Source: Neobacillus pocheonensis
GTDB lineage: Bacteria > Bacillota > Bacilli > Bacillales > Cytobacillaceae
Assembly: GCA_023702235.1 (NCBI GenBank)
Contig: JAMQCR010000001.1
Location: 2,170,001-2,234,000 of the forward strand
Direction of reading: 5' to 3'
DNA length: 64,000 nucleotides
The translations under genes and the position numbers were made by a program. The notes below the pieces were generated by a model. It was not told where the DNA came from. It saw nothing but the letters and a program-made list of their open reading frames with translations, and made no database searches. This document shows positions 17,063 to 27,309 of the stretch, piece after piece; position 1 is the first letter of the stretch, and each line of letters begins with the position of its first letter.

Positions 17063-17953
17063 TTGCAAATAAAAAATTTCATGGTTGACCAAAGCTTAAA
17101 GGAGCTAACCAACCATCGTACGGTGGTGTTACCGATTGCATGTTACGAAACAACGATTAACCAAAATATACATGGATTTATACCACTTCATTGGCATGAT
17201 GAAATTCAATTTGTTTTGATTGTAAAAGGCGAAGCAATCTTTCAAATAAATGAAGAAAAACGAATGGTTCGAGAAGGCGAAGGGCTATTTATAAATAGTG
17301 GCAGCCTGCACATGGCGGAAGAAAAGAATCATTCAGGCTGTGTCTATATTTGTTTAAATGTTTCTCCACATTTCGTTTTATCACCAGAACTTTATACCTC
17401 CTATGTATATCCCTATATTCAAGCGACTAATTTACCCTACATCTCCTTAGATGCAAATGAACTATGGGGGAAGAATATTTTAAATGCCATTATTAAAATC
17501 AATCAATTGATTCAACAAAAATCACCATTCTATGAAATAGACATCACCGTACAGCTAACATTAATTTGGCAAAACTTAATCATTAATGGCTTTCAATTAG
17601 AATACGAACAGACGGAAATGGTAAAGAATCACCGAATGAAGCATATGTTAAATTGGATACATCTCCATTATGCTGAGAAACTCATGTTAGACGATATCGC
17701 ACGGGCTGGTCAATTGAGCCGTTCCGAATGCTGTCGATATTTCAAACGAATTTTAAAGAAAACACCATTGAATTACGTAACCGATTATCGTATTCAAAAA
17801 AGCATAAGTCTGTTGCAACAAGCAGAATCCAATGTTACAGAAGTAGCCTATCAAGTAGGATTTAATAGTACCAGCTATTTCATTGATAAATTCCGAAAGT
17901 CGATGAACATGACACCATTATCATACAAAAAGTGTAAAATGAATGATTGTTAA
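17063..17953 (+). CDS. AraC-family regulator with cupin sensor
   Basis: TTG start behind GAGGTGAT. The N-terminal cupin (about residues 25-110: IPLHWHDEIQFVLIVKGEA) senses a small ligand. The C-terminal HTH pair (LDDIARAGQLSRSECCRYFK and VAYQVGFNSTSYFIDKFRK) binds DNA. The 296-residue length is normal. Being divergent from the EamA exporter suggests it activates that gene in response to the exported compound; this is inference from arrangement. Confidence 0.88.
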   Translation: MQIKNFMVDQSLKELTNHRTVVLPIACYETTINQNIHGFIPLHWHDEIQFVLIVKGEAIFQINEEKRMVREGEGLFINSGSLHMAEEKNHSGCVYICLNVSPHFVLSPELYTSYVYPYIQATNLPYISLDANELWGKNILNAIIKINQLIQQKSPFYEIDITVQLTLIWQNLIINGFQLEYEQTEMVKNHRMKHMLNWIHLHYAEKLMLDDIARAGQLSRSECCRYFKRILKKTPLNYVTDYRIQKSISLLQQAESNVTEVAYQVGFNSTSYFIDKFRKSMNMTPLSYKKCKMNDC

Positions 17954-18086
17954 TTAAAGCTTTTTACTTATAAATCTAAAGGGCAATATCCGCTATTTTT
18001 CTAAATGGCTATTTTAGTAAATATTGTTATTTTTACAAAAACTAAATTATTTTCATGTCGATAGGATGGATTAATTAACGTAAAGC

Positions 18087-18170
18087 CTACCTTTACTTGC
18101 AGATAAGCCGAGTTCATTTACGAAAATGCCACTTTCATTTCCGGAAATACCGAGTTCATTTGCTGAAAGC
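18087..18170. repeat. Tandem 21-bp repeats, about four units
   Basis: Units CCGAGTTCATTTACGAAAAT(G) at 18108, CCACTTTCATTTCCGGAAAT(A) at 18129 and CCGAGTTCATTTGCTGAAAG(C) at 18150, plus a weaker unit from 18087. They lie in the 383-bp gap 17954-18336, where I see no gene. Similar GTTCATTT motifs occur between genes of many bacilli. Confidence 0.6.
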
Positions 18171-18336
18171 AGTTTTCTATTTCAAAAAGCAACAATCTTT
18201 AAGAAAAGAGCATTCTTAATTAAAGTCAACATCCAGTATTGAATGATCACTCTTTTTTGAAAGTACGTAAAAAGACATTCCTCGAAAAGGATGTCTCTCA
18301 TTGTCATGTGTTAAATTGTAATCATTATTCGTTTAT

Positions 18337-18912
18337 TCATTCAACATGTTCCTGTAACGTCACACTTTCGATGTAGTTTACAAATCTCCTTAATTCCTTC
18401 GCTTGGTCTTTGCTAATTTCACCGGATTCATACATTCCATGAATTTCTGAACGTTCTAAATCCATCACTTTGATCCGTAATTCCTCTTTTTGCTCTTCAC
18501 TTTTTGCATTATATTGTGCAGTCGATGTTTTTAAGCGATTTATCATTCTTTTATAATCTATAATCACCGGATTAATCATTTCTGTTTTTTTTCCATTTTG
18601 CTTTACATATTCTTCTAAACACTGAAGGGCAGCCTGCAAAGCCTTTAATTGAATCTCTATTCCAAAACGTAATTTGGCGGTTCTAGGCCCTTTATCTTTA
18701 TAATAATAACCAATAAAACGCCTCCATCCTCTTTTTGCCCTTCCTATTAGATACATAATTCCGGAACGAACATTGTTTGACAGAGCTTCTTCTCGATGAT
18801 CGAGGAATTTTTCAAATGTTTCAAAAGTCAATTCATCGATCTCACCTTTAGCAGTTACATCCTGAATGTATTTTCTTTCTACTTTTAATGCCATTAACCG
18901 TATTTCTCTCAT
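18337..18912 (-). CDS. C-terminal cytosolic domain of Na+/H+ antiporter (split off)
   Basis: The 191-residue hydrophilic protein starts MREIRLMALKVERKYIQDVT and overlaps the antiporter gene by 4 bp. Full-length Bacillus CPA1 antiporters of about 680 residues carry exactly such a tail after the membrane part. The split falls at a run of six A (T6 on this strand, 18906-18914 area); seven A would fuse the two frames. It could be translated by coupling through ATGA, so it may still act as a separate regulatory subunit. The alternative is sequencing error. Confidence 0.75.
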   Translation of the reverse strand: MREIRLMALKVERKYIQDVTAKGEIDELTFETFEKFLDHREEALSNNVRSGIMYLIGRAKRGWRRFIGYYYKDKGPRTAKLRFGIEIQLKALQAALQCLEEYVKQNGKKTEMINPVIIDYKRMINRLKTSTAQYNAKSEEQKEELRIKVMDLERSEIHGMYESGEISKDQAKELRRFVNYIESVTLQEHVE

Positions 18913-20375
18913 TTTTTCCTGATCATCATTTCTACTTTTTCTGCTGCCGAATCCTCTTCTGGATGAAGTGTATTGAACCTAATCGTATATTCATCCATTA
19001 ACCTATAGGCTGCAGCAGCATTTTCCTCATTCATTTCTGACTTTATCTTTTTAATCGCCTTCAGCAATATTTTTTTCTTGGCATCACTTAAATCCATTTG
19101 CATCGGTGTTTCTCCTTCAATTGATTCACCTTTGCTAAAAAGTGGTAAGAACATTGTGGCGATGATTAATGTAAATAGAATAACACCTGCTGCTAAAAAG
19201 AGGATCAGCGATCGTTGTGGAAATACTTTCCCACTTATGGTTAGGTACGGAATGGAGAGTACTCCTGCCATAGTAACGGCACCGCGAACACCCGTTAAAC
19301 TACAAAGCATGCTTGTTTTAAAATCGGGTTTTGCCACATCGTTTGTTTTATCGAAACGAGTTTCATAATATGAGAAGAAATAAGACCAAACAAAGCGAAT
19401 ACCCAAGATGACAACCCCAATGGCTATAACATAACCAACGGCTAACCAATTCCCAATATTCGGATTAGCCACCGTTTCAATCATGGATGAAGGAATGTTT
19501 AATCCAAGCAAGAGAAAGACAATCCCGTTTAAAACGAATAAAACAATTGACCAAATATTTTCCGTAAGCACCTGCTCCTCGGCTATCATCGTTTCAGTTC
19601 GTTCATTTATCAATGCATGCATAATTCCGGCTACAACAACGGCAATCACTCCGGAAGCATGCAAAAACTCTTCAGTTATAATAAAAATCACGAACGGAGT
19701 CATTATTTGTAACAATGAATGAAAGGTTACATCATTAATTCCTTGTTTTCGTAAAGTAAATCGTATCCATGTTAAGAGTAAGCCAAGAATTAAACCTACT
19801 ATTGCACCCGCTAAAAACATAAATGTGAATTCAAAAATGGCTTCCTTAAGTGAAAAAATGCCTGTGACTACGGCCGCTACTGCATAGTTAAAAGCCACTA
19901 AACCAGAAGCATCATTTATTAGCGATTCTCCTCTAACAAGATTTAATACTTTTTCAGGAATATGTATTCGTTTCGCAATCCCATTAACGGCTACTGGATC
20001 AGTTGGTGATAGAATAGCCGCTAGTGCAAAAGCTGCAGCAAGCGGAATATCAGGTATCAACGAATGAATAAAATACCCTCCGCCAATGGTTGTTAACAGA
20101 ACAAGGATAATGGCATTCCCAAAGATAGATCTTCTCATCTTCCACAATTCCTCACGTGGAAAATGTCTTCCATCATTGTATAAAAGGGGTGCGACAAATA
20201 GTAACAAAAACCATTCCGTCTCAATTCCGAGTGAAATCTCCCTAAATACAAGTGCAATCATGATCCCAAACGCAATTTGAATTAACGCAGTCGGAATCGA
20301 TGGAATGTAATGGCTAATGATATTTGAAATTAATAAACACACCAGCAACAATAATACTGTTATCAATAAATCCAT
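18909..20375 (-). CDS. CPA1-family Na+/H+ antiporter, membrane part
   Basis: The 488-residue protein has about 12 helices. The ion-site motif LSPTDPVAVNGI and RGESLINDASGLVAFNYA place it in CPA1 (NhaP/YjcE group), which exchanges cytosolic Na+ for external protons. The conserved SLTGVRGAVTMAGVLSIP segment follows. AAAGGAGAG precedes the ATG. The stop RKK-TGA comes from a poly-A frame change that detaches the cytosolic tail found in the next gene. The membrane part itself is complete. Confidence 0.88.
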   Translation of the reverse strand: MDLLITVLLLLVCLLISNIISHYIPSIPTALIQIAFGIMIALVFREISLGIETEWFLLLFVAPLLYNDGRHFPREELWKMRRSIFGNAIILVLLTTIGGGYFIHSLIPDIPLAAAFALAAILSPTDPVAVNGIAKRIHIPEKVLNLVRGESLINDASGLVAFNYAVAAVVTGIFSLKEAIFEFTFMFLAGAIVGLILGLLLTWIRFTLRKQGINDVTFHSLLQIMTPFVIFIITEEFLHASGVIAVVVAGIMHALINERTETMIAEEQVLTENIWSIVLFVLNGIVFLLLGLNIPSSMIETVANPNIGNWLAVGYVIAIGVVILGIRFVWSYFFSYYETRFDKTNDVAKPDFKTSMLCSLTGVRGAVTMAGVLSIPYLTISGKVFPQRSLILFLAAGVILFTLIIATMFLPLFSKGESIEGETPMQMDLSDAKKKILLKAIKKIKSEMNEENAAAAYRLMDEYTIRFNTLHPEEDSAAEKVEMMIRKK

Positions 20376-20642
20376 TGATGCTCTCCTTTTCTAAATTTCC
20401 CCTTCATTGCCTATACTCAGTATGTATTTTTCGAATTATATCAATGCAATTAACCTTGTTATTTATCACTAAATTTAACGGTTTAAAATTTTCATTTATT
20501 TCGGTATCACTAATCATTCTCTGGAATGTACTTTTTATTATATCTTTCATTTTGAAAATAAGAGTTTTGTCCATAAGTCCACTTATGAAAGACATTTTTC
20601 CCAATTCCATGGAGAGTTTTGTCTTTAAGAAATGTACGCAAA

Positions 20643-20680
20643 AAAAATAAGCCAGCCTATAATGCTGACTTTTACTGAAG
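20643..20680 (-). terminator. Terminator of the sensory operon
   Basis: On the minus strand AGTCAGC, loop ATTATAG and GGCTGGCTTATTTTTTTT: a 7-bp stem with a wobble and a long T-tract, 35 bp after the binding-protein gene. The rest of the 20376-20713 gap shows no gene. Confidence 0.75.
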
Positions 20681-20713
20681 TGAGTCGTTCGATTTTTTGG
20701 ACCAACCGGAATC

Positions 20714-21661
20714 TCACTTTATCAAATTATTCAGAAAGTCTAATCTTTGCTGCGCATTCTCTTTAATGATGATATCTACACCCGTATCGACAAATTTTTC
20801 TACATTTCTTCCTTTTGTCACTTTCAATGCATTTTCAACGCTTAAATATCCCATATCATATGGGTTTTGTGCTACAGTACCAGATATTGTTCCATCCTCG
20901 ATTAACTTCAGCATATCGGGAATTCCGTCTGCTCCGATGACTGGTATCGTTAGACCTTGTTCCTTCAATACCGCTGCTACTTGTAAAGCGATAAGGTCAT
21001 GTGTGGTAATGACCCCTTTAATATCAGGATGATCTTTCAAAATCTTTTCCATTTCTTTTTTTGCCGTCCTACCATCATCCGGTATCCCTACCTTTTCTGC
21101 CGCTATTATGATCCCGGCATCTTTTAAAGCCTTTTTAGCTCCATTTACCCGTTCTCTAAAAATGGAGATTGACAAATCTCCGCCAATAATGGCAACTTTA
21201 TTTCCAGGTTGAAGCTGCGAGGCTAAAAGTGAACCTGCCTTTTTGCCTAAATCTACGTTATCAGTACCGATATAAGAAGTTTTATTTTTCCAAGTCTCAT
21301 CTTGATCGACTAACAATACAGGAATTTTCTTTTTTTGCGTGTACTTATCCAAGATCGGTATAACAGATGAATCAATCGGTGCAACGATTAATACATCTGG
21401 TTTTTCTATATAGGTCTTCTCTAATAATTTACCTTGTTCTTTAATAGAATCATAAGCCGGTGCGATCACTTTCCCATCGATACCAAAGTCTTTGAACGCT
21501 TTTTCAGCACCTGCTTTAACAATTTCCCAATACTGTGTGTCCGAATCTTTTAAAACTACGGTCACTTTCGGCTTTTTATCTGTAAATGTTTTCGAAATAA
21601 AACCTATAATAATGACAGAAAAAATAGCTATAATGAGAAAAATTAGTTTACCTTTTTTCAA
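20714..21661 (-). CDS. Membrane-anchored sugar-binding-type periplasmic protein
   Basis: The 315-residue type-1 periplasmic-binding fold resembles ribose/sugar binding proteins: VTVVLKDSDTQYWEIVKAG, LIVAPIDSS, GTDNVDLGKKAGSLLASQL and GVITTHDLIALQVAAVLKEQ. The N-terminus is a single hydrophobic helix (LIFLIIAIFSVIIIGF) with no lipobox cysteine, so it is anchored by an uncleaved helix. No ABC permease or ATPase gene is nearby. It is the last gene of an operon with two kinases and a CheR-like protein. It probably serves as the external sensor for the kinases (inference). TTG start behind GGGGGGAT. Confidence 0.85.
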   Translation of the reverse strand: MKKGKLIFLIIAIFSVIIIGFISKTFTDKKPKVTVVLKDSDTQYWEIVKAGAEKAFKDFGIDGKVIAPAYDSIKEQGKLLEKTYIEKPDVLIVAPIDSSVIPILDKYTQKKKIPVLLVDQDETWKNKTSYIGTDNVDLGKKAGSLLASQLQPGNKVAIIGGDLSISIFRERVNGAKKALKDAGIIIAAEKVGIPDDGRTAKKEMEKILKDHPDIKGVITTHDLIALQVAAVLKEQGLTIPVIGADGIPDMLKLIEDGTISGTVAQNPYDMGYLSVENALKVTKGRNVEKFVDTGVDIIIKENAQQRLDFLNNLIK

Positions 21662-21699
21662 CTCTACATCCCCCCTCTCTTCTAGTTTTAGAATAAAAA

Positions 21700-23766
21700 C
21701 TATGAGTTAGTTAGACAGGGATTTAAAGAAAAACGAATCGCAAAAATGGTCCCTTCATCACCCGTTACTATTTCAATTTCAGCGTGGTGTCGTTTAGCTA
21801 TACTATAACAAATAGCTAAACCTAATCCTGTCCCCTTCTCCTTGGTAGTAAAGAAAGGTGTCCCTAATTTTTGTAAAACGTCTGGGCTAATACCTTGACC
21901 TTGATCTTTTATTTCTAAAATGACGGCCTGTTTTTCGGTATATGTTTTGATCGTAAGTTTTCCATTAGAAGACATGGCATCAAGTCCATTTAGGGCAATG
22001 TTTAAAATAAGTTGTCGAATTTCTTTCTGATCTAGGAATATATCAGGACACATATTTAAATCAAACTTCACATGTTTACTAGAGCGCATTGCTTCCGCTT
22101 GAATCAGTGGAGATAAAGCATTAAGTATCGTATTTAAGTTTTGTTTTTTCTTCATACTAATCTTATTTTTGGCTAAATTAAGAAATTCTGTAATGATCGA
22201 GTTGGCCCTGTTTAATTCTTCTAGCATTAAATCCATGATTTCCGTTGATAAATGATCACTGTTATTCCTTGATAATTGTAAAAATCCTTGAACCGTCGTC
22301 ATTGGGTTTCTAATTTCATGGGCAATCCCTGCTGCCATCTCACCAATTAAATTCAATCGATCTAATCGAGACAACTCCTTCTCTAAGTGGACCCTTTCCG
22401 TAATATCTGTCAAAACAATAAGCGTACATGGCTCAGGATGGATATCAATCATTTCAGTCGATAATAGTCCATCGCGAGTATCCCCGTTTTTCGTCTGATA
22501 GCTAATTTTCTTATTACGAATCGACCGATCCAGATTGATCGGCTTGCCCGTTGATTCTTCAACAAAATCCTTCAAATTTATTTTTTGTTTTACTAACTCA
22601 TCATAGTGATAACCAGTAAAGTTTAACCAACTAGTATTGACTTCAATATAGGTTAAATCCCTCTGAGAAAAAATCGCCATTAAACAAGGACTAGCTTCAA
22701 AGATTTTTTGAAATCTTTCTTGGGAACGGTATAGATGGTCGGCTATTATTTTTCGTTCCTCTATCTCCTTTTGCAGTTTCTCGTTTGTCCTAATAAGTTC
22801 TAATGTTCGTTTTTCTACTATATGTTCCATATTATTGAATTGTAGCTTTTTAATTTCCTCAATCTGCTTTCTTTCTGTGACATCACGAATTGTACAAACA
22901 AAAATCTGTTGATTTTCGACTGTCGTTTCACCAATTAGAATGTCAACATGAAAGTAACTTTCATCTTTCCGCAAACCAACTGACTCGATCACCTTTCCTA
23001 CAGATTGTTTAATAGTGGATAAGAAAGAAAACGAAAGATCCCGTTCATTGTCTCCCAATAATTTTAGAAAAAGCATTACAACATGTTTTCCAATCAATTC
23101 CTCAGCTTTATAACCAAACATGGTTTTTATCGCTGGATTCACCGATAAAATGGCACCTTGATCGTCAAACGTAAGAATAGTGTCAATGATGGTTTCACCA
23201 ATGACTTTCGATAATGCCTCTGTCCGACGCAAATTTAACGTTGTTCTATCCAACTTTTTATTCACTTCATTCAGTTCAACGGTACGTTCACGTTTTGTCT
23301 GAATCATATTTTCTTTATGATTTCGGTGAATTTTCACAAATTGTTCGATTTTCTGTTTCAATGTTTCTGGATGAAAGGGTTTGAAAATATAATCAATTGC
23401 TCCTGCTGCATATCCTTGATGAACATGTTCCATATCTTGACTAATCGCCGTGATAAAAATGATCGGAATATGTCTTGTTTTTTCTCTTGCCTTAATGAGC
23501 TTCGCAGTTTCAAATCCATTTAGACCCGGCATTTGTACGTCCAGTAAAATAACAGCAAAGTCTTGTTTAAGCATACATTTTAACGCTTCTTTTCCTGAGT
23601 TTGCACTAACCAAATGATAATTGGGAGATAGAAGTACTGCTTCCAATGCTAATAGATTTTCTGGATGATCATCCACCATTAAAATATTAACCTTTTTAGA
23701 AGGGAGGCTATTTAACTTTCCGATAGAGTTTTTCTGATGTATCAAATTCTCCGTAGCAGTTTTCAT
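21700..23766 (-). CDS. REC-PAS-PAS histidine kinase
   Basis: The 688-residue cytosolic kinase has a REC domain first (VNILMVDDHPENLLALEAVL, phosphoacceptor Asp76 in VILLDVQMPG). Two PAS domains follow (about 180-300 and 345-460), then HisKA with EMAAGIAHEIRNPMTTVQGF and an HATPase ending GTGLGLAICYSIAKRHHA. The N-terminal REC suggests it receives phosphate or is gated by the upstream hybrid kinase. The kinase core resembles sporulation-kinase-type orphan kinases. It overlaps the CheR gene by 59 bp and is followed 38 bp later by the binding protein. Confidence 0.92.
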   Translation of the reverse strand: MKTATENLIHQKNSIGKLNSLPSKKVNILMVDDHPENLLALEAVLLSPNYHLVSANSGKEALKCMLKQDFAVILLDVQMPGLNGFETAKLIKAREKTRHIPIIFITAISQDMEHVHQGYAAGAIDYIFKPFHPETLKQKIEQFVKIHRNHKENMIQTKRERTVELNEVNKKLDRTTLNLRRTEALSKVIGETIIDTILTFDDQGAILSVNPAIKTMFGYKAEELIGKHVVMLFLKLLGDNERDLSFSFLSTIKQSVGKVIESVGLRKDESYFHVDILIGETTVENQQIFVCTIRDVTERKQIEEIKKLQFNNMEHIVEKRTLELIRTNEKLQKEIEERKIIADHLYRSQERFQKIFEASPCLMAIFSQRDLTYIEVNTSWLNFTGYHYDELVKQKINLKDFVEESTGKPINLDRSIRNKKISYQTKNGDTRDGLLSTEMIDIHPEPCTLIVLTDITERVHLEKELSRLDRLNLIGEMAAGIAHEIRNPMTTVQGFLQLSRNNSDHLSTEIMDLMLEELNRANSIITEFLNLAKNKISMKKKQNLNTILNALSPLIQAEAMRSSKHVKFDLNMCPDIFLDQKEIRQLILNIALNGLDAMSSNGKLTIKTYTEKQAVILEIKDQGQGISPDVLQKLGTPFFTTKEKGTGLGLAICYSIAKRHHAEIEIVTGDEGTIFAIRFSLNPCLTNS

Positions 23767-24568
23767 AACTAGTAAACTTTATCCCCTCTCTTTTACCCAA
23801 CCCAAGAAAACCAGATAGGCTTAGGCTATTATATAACAACTTATGCACGTGATTTTGAAGAACCTTATTAAAATAGATTAAGACATTTCGGCATATAATA
23901 ATATCAAACTCATTAAATGATTGATCGGTAACTAAATTATGCTGTGCAAACACCACATTTTTTCTTAGGCTCGGATGAAAAAAAACCTTATCATCCACTG
24001 CCTTATAATATTCTGAAAAAGCCCTTTTCCCGCCTGCCTCAAAATAATTTTTGGTATAAAGCTGCATCCCATCTAACGGAAAGGTTCCTTGCTTTGCCTT
24101 TTCTAGAATACATTTATTTATATCGGTTGCAAAAATTCTCGTTTTTTCATAAATTCCTTCTTCATGCAAGAGAATCGACATAGAATAAACTTCCTCTCCA
24201 GAAGAACAGCCAACATGCCAAATTCGAATTTCGGGATAATCTTTAATTAATGGGATGATCTTTGTTCGGAATGACTTAAAAAAGGATGGATCACGGAACA
24301 TCTCTGTAACATTGATCGAAAAGTCAGAAAGCAACCCTTTCATGACAGCTGAATCGCGTAGTACCTTTTCCTGAAGCGCCGATATACTTGTAAGATTCTC
24401 CTTACGAACACGATGGCTAATTCTCCTTTGGATGAAAGGAGAGGCATAGTTTCGAAAATCATAACCATAATAACGAAAAACTGCCTCAAGAAGTAAATCG
24501 ATTTCAATTCTTTCTATCTCTTCTGACTGAAGAATCGTAGGTTTTTTTGTCCATTTTTCTTGTATAAT
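23708..24568 (-). CDS. CheR-type protein-glutamate methyltransferase
   Basis: The SAM-dependent methyltransferase fold includes IWHVGCSSGEEVYSMSILL, FATDINKCILEKAKQG, the substrate-site NVTEMFRDPSFF and FDIIICRNVLIYF. The N-terminal CheR domain (IEIDLLLEAVFRYYGYDFRN) is encoded upstream of the first ATG at 24343. The real start must therefore lie near 24568. There, an ATT codon sits 8 bp behind AAGGAGGG, and no ATG, GTG or TTG is in frame. Alternatively an A7 run near 24550 has one extra base and a start MDKKPTILQ is used. No CheB or receptor gene is adjacent, so the target is probably the neighbouring kinases. Confidence 0.8.
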   Translation of the reverse strand: MIQEKWTKKPTILQSEEIERIEIDLLLEAVFRYYGYDFRNYASPFIQRRISHRVRKENLTSISALQEKVLRDSAVMKGLLSDFSINVTEMFRDPSFFKSFRTKIIPLIKDYPEIRIWHVGCSSGEEVYSMSILLHEEGIYEKTRIFATDINKCILEKAKQGTFPLDGMQLYTKNYFEAGGKRAFSEYYKAVDDKVFFHPSLRKNVVFAQHNLVTDQSFNEFDIIICRNVLIYFNKVLQNHVHKLLYNSLSLSGFLGLGKREGIKFTSYENCYGEFDTSEKLYRKVK

Positions 24569-24571
24569 TTT

Positions 24572-27309
24572 CTATCCCTCCTTACTATACAGCCATACTT
24601 GCATTAATGAGAATAACTGATCTAAGTTAATCGGCTTACTAATATAATCCGTTGCACCAGCCTCTAAACATTCTTCTCTACTGCGTTTCATCGCCTTTGC
24701 TGTAAGTGCAATGATTGGTAATGTTTTAAATTCTGTTAGTTGACGAATTTGCCGCATTGCCTCAAACCCATCCATCTCAGGCATCATAATGTCCATTAAT
24801 ATCAGATCTGTATCTGGGTTGTCCTTTAATACCTCAATCCCTTCACGACCATTTTCTGCTACAATGATCTCCATTTCAAACTTCTTCAAGAGCGATTGTT
24901 AAGGCATAAACATTTCGTATATCATCATCAACGATGAGAATTTTCTTGTTTTTCAAACTAGATTTCCCATGCGCTGTTATTGGATCTTCGTCATCGTCTA
25001 GTGGATCATTCTCATAAAGACTTACGGCTACTTCCTCCATGGCGGAACTTTCCACCATTTTATTATTCTTTGGAATGTATGGTAAATATAACGTAAAGGT
25101 GCTTCCTTTTCCTTTCTTACTCGATACCTCTATAAATCCGCCTAATAACTGAGCAATTTCCCGGCTAATGGAAAGTCCTAATCCGGTCCCGCCATATTGA
25201 CGACTTGTCGTACCATCTGCTTGTTTAAAGGCATCGAAAATCGTGTCTTGTTTGTCTTCATCTATGCCAATTCCCGTATCGATCACAGAGAAAGCAAGCA
25301 TCGATTTCGCTTGAGTAACTCCCTCAGAAAGTTTCCCACTGACACCTTTTATTCCCTTTCGAACAACTAATGACACACTGCCTCTCTCAGTAAACTTAAA
25401 AGCATTTGAAAGGAGATTTTTTAAAATTTGCTGTAAACGTTGTTCATCCGTAAAGAAAGTTTCTGATACGCCTGCTTCCATTTCAACCGTAAATTGAAGA
25501 TTTTTCTGACTCGCAATAAGAGAAAATTGACGATCGATAAAATCTTGCACATCATGAAACGCTACTTCTTTAGGATTCACATCTAATTTACCTGACTCTA
25601 CTTTCGCCAAATCTAAAACATCGTTTATTAAATGAAGTAAATCATGACCAGATGAGTAGATCGTCCGAATATACTCCTCCTGTTTCGCCGAAAGATTTCC
25701 ATCCCCATTTTCAGAGAGTATTTGCGCTAAAATGAGTAAACTATTAAGTGGCGTTCTTAACTCGTGGGACATATTGGCTAGAAACTCAGATTTATATTGA
25801 GAGCTAAGTTCTAGTTGTTGAGCTTTCTCTTCTAGCGCCTCCCTAACCTTTTCTATTTCATTGTTCTTTTGTTCAGAGGCTTCATACTGCTCCTCAAGTT
25901 TTTCATTCGTCGTCCTTAACTCCTCTTGTTGCAGTTGCAATTCTTCTGATTGTGCTTGGAGTTCTTCTGTCAATGCTTGTGATTCTTGCAATAATCTTTC
26001 TACCTTCATATGGCTTACAATACTATTTATCTTAATACCAATATTATTATTTACTGCTTCAAGAAGTTTTACCTGGAGGGGACTATATGATTCAAATGAT
26101 GCCATCTCAATGACAGCTAGTACATCATCTTCAAATTGTACAGGTAATATAATAATATTTTTCGGTGAACTCTCACCTACGCCTGAACCTATTTTTACAT
26201 AATGATCAGGGACATCGTTTAGTAAGATCGAACGCTTATCAAGTGCGCATTGTCCGATAAGTCCCTCTCCTAAACGGAAACGCATATTTACTTTATTTTC
26301 ATCTAAGGAAGCATAGGAAGAAATCTTTTTTAAATACAGTTGTCCCTCTTCCACTTCCTTCACATAAACAACCCCGCAAATGGCCCTACCATCGGTACAA
26401 GCTTCGTAATTAGCAATTCTGCTAACATAGATACATTTTCTACCTCAGGGTAAATGGTAGCAATCTCGGCAATTTTTGAATTTAGCCAGCTTTGCTCTTC
26501 TGCTTCTACTTTTAATTGCTTTTCTAGCTGACTATGTTTTTCTAATGCATTTGCCATTTTATTAAATGCAACCGCGATTTCACCTAACTCTCCCTTAGCG
26601 GAGATCTCAATTCGGGGAGAGAATCTAAATCACTTTTGGTAGCACTTCTCATGACAGCTGTTACCTTGTTTAGGTTATTTGTCATGCTTCTAATAATCCA
26701 TACCGTGAAACCAATGCCAATACATAAAGCAATGGCAAGATAAATATATATGATTGTGACTGCCCAATTGTATGTAACTTTAGATCTTAAAAGTTCATCT
26801 TTCAACTTTTGTTCTTGCAATCCATAGAGAAGATCGGAAATTTGAACCATTCTTTGCCTAATAAGTTCGGAATCAGTCCAAAAGGCATCCGGAATTTTAA
26901 ATTCACCATTTAGTTTTTGTGAGGTTAATGCTTGCTGACCCATATTTTGATAAGATTCATTCAGTGTTTTAAACTTTGCCATTAGTGCTTGAGATTTTAC
27001 TTCCGTGTCCTTTTGTTCAAGTGAATCAATCGCTTCTTGCAATTTTGTATGGGAATCTTCCCAATTATTCGTCGCCATTAAATGGATTGCATCTCCACGA
27101 TTCGTTACCATCGAACTTAACTCTAAACCTATTCTAGAAGTCTCATCTTTAATAGTAGATGCCATTTCTATTCTGTCATTTAAATCATTAATAACCACGT
27201 TCATATTCACTGTCGTCTGTTCGAGCATCTTCATTAAAATGATAGCGATAATAAAAAATAAGAGCAGTAATGACCCAATGCTAGTATAGAGCTTTGTTTT
27301 AAATTTCAT
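24572..27309 (-). pseudogene. Hybrid histidine kinase (TM-HAMP-GAF-HK-REC), three frameshifts
   Basis: Corrected, this would be about 910 residues. It has two N-terminal helices around an external four-helix-type sensor (about 30-190), HAMP, and GAF (MRFRLGEGLIGQCALDKRSI). A long coiled coil (LTEELQAQSEELQLQQEELR) leads to HisKA FLANMSHELRTPLNSLLILA, HATPase GTGLGLSISREIAQLLGG and REC LILMDIMMPEMDGFEAM. The frame breaks near 26612 (CCCC, expected CCCCC), near 26362 (GGGG, expected GGGGG) and near 24890 (one extra base in TTGAAGAAGTTT). The GGAGG RBS before the ATG is good. It is the first gene of the sensory operon; CheR begins 3 bp later. Confidence 0.85.

Noticed and set aside
20404..20610. 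Minus-strand frame of 68 codons (MELGKMSFISGLMDKTLIFK)
   Set aside because: No SD, no recognisable family, lies between a terminator and an antiporter promoter region; probably random in AT-rich DNA.
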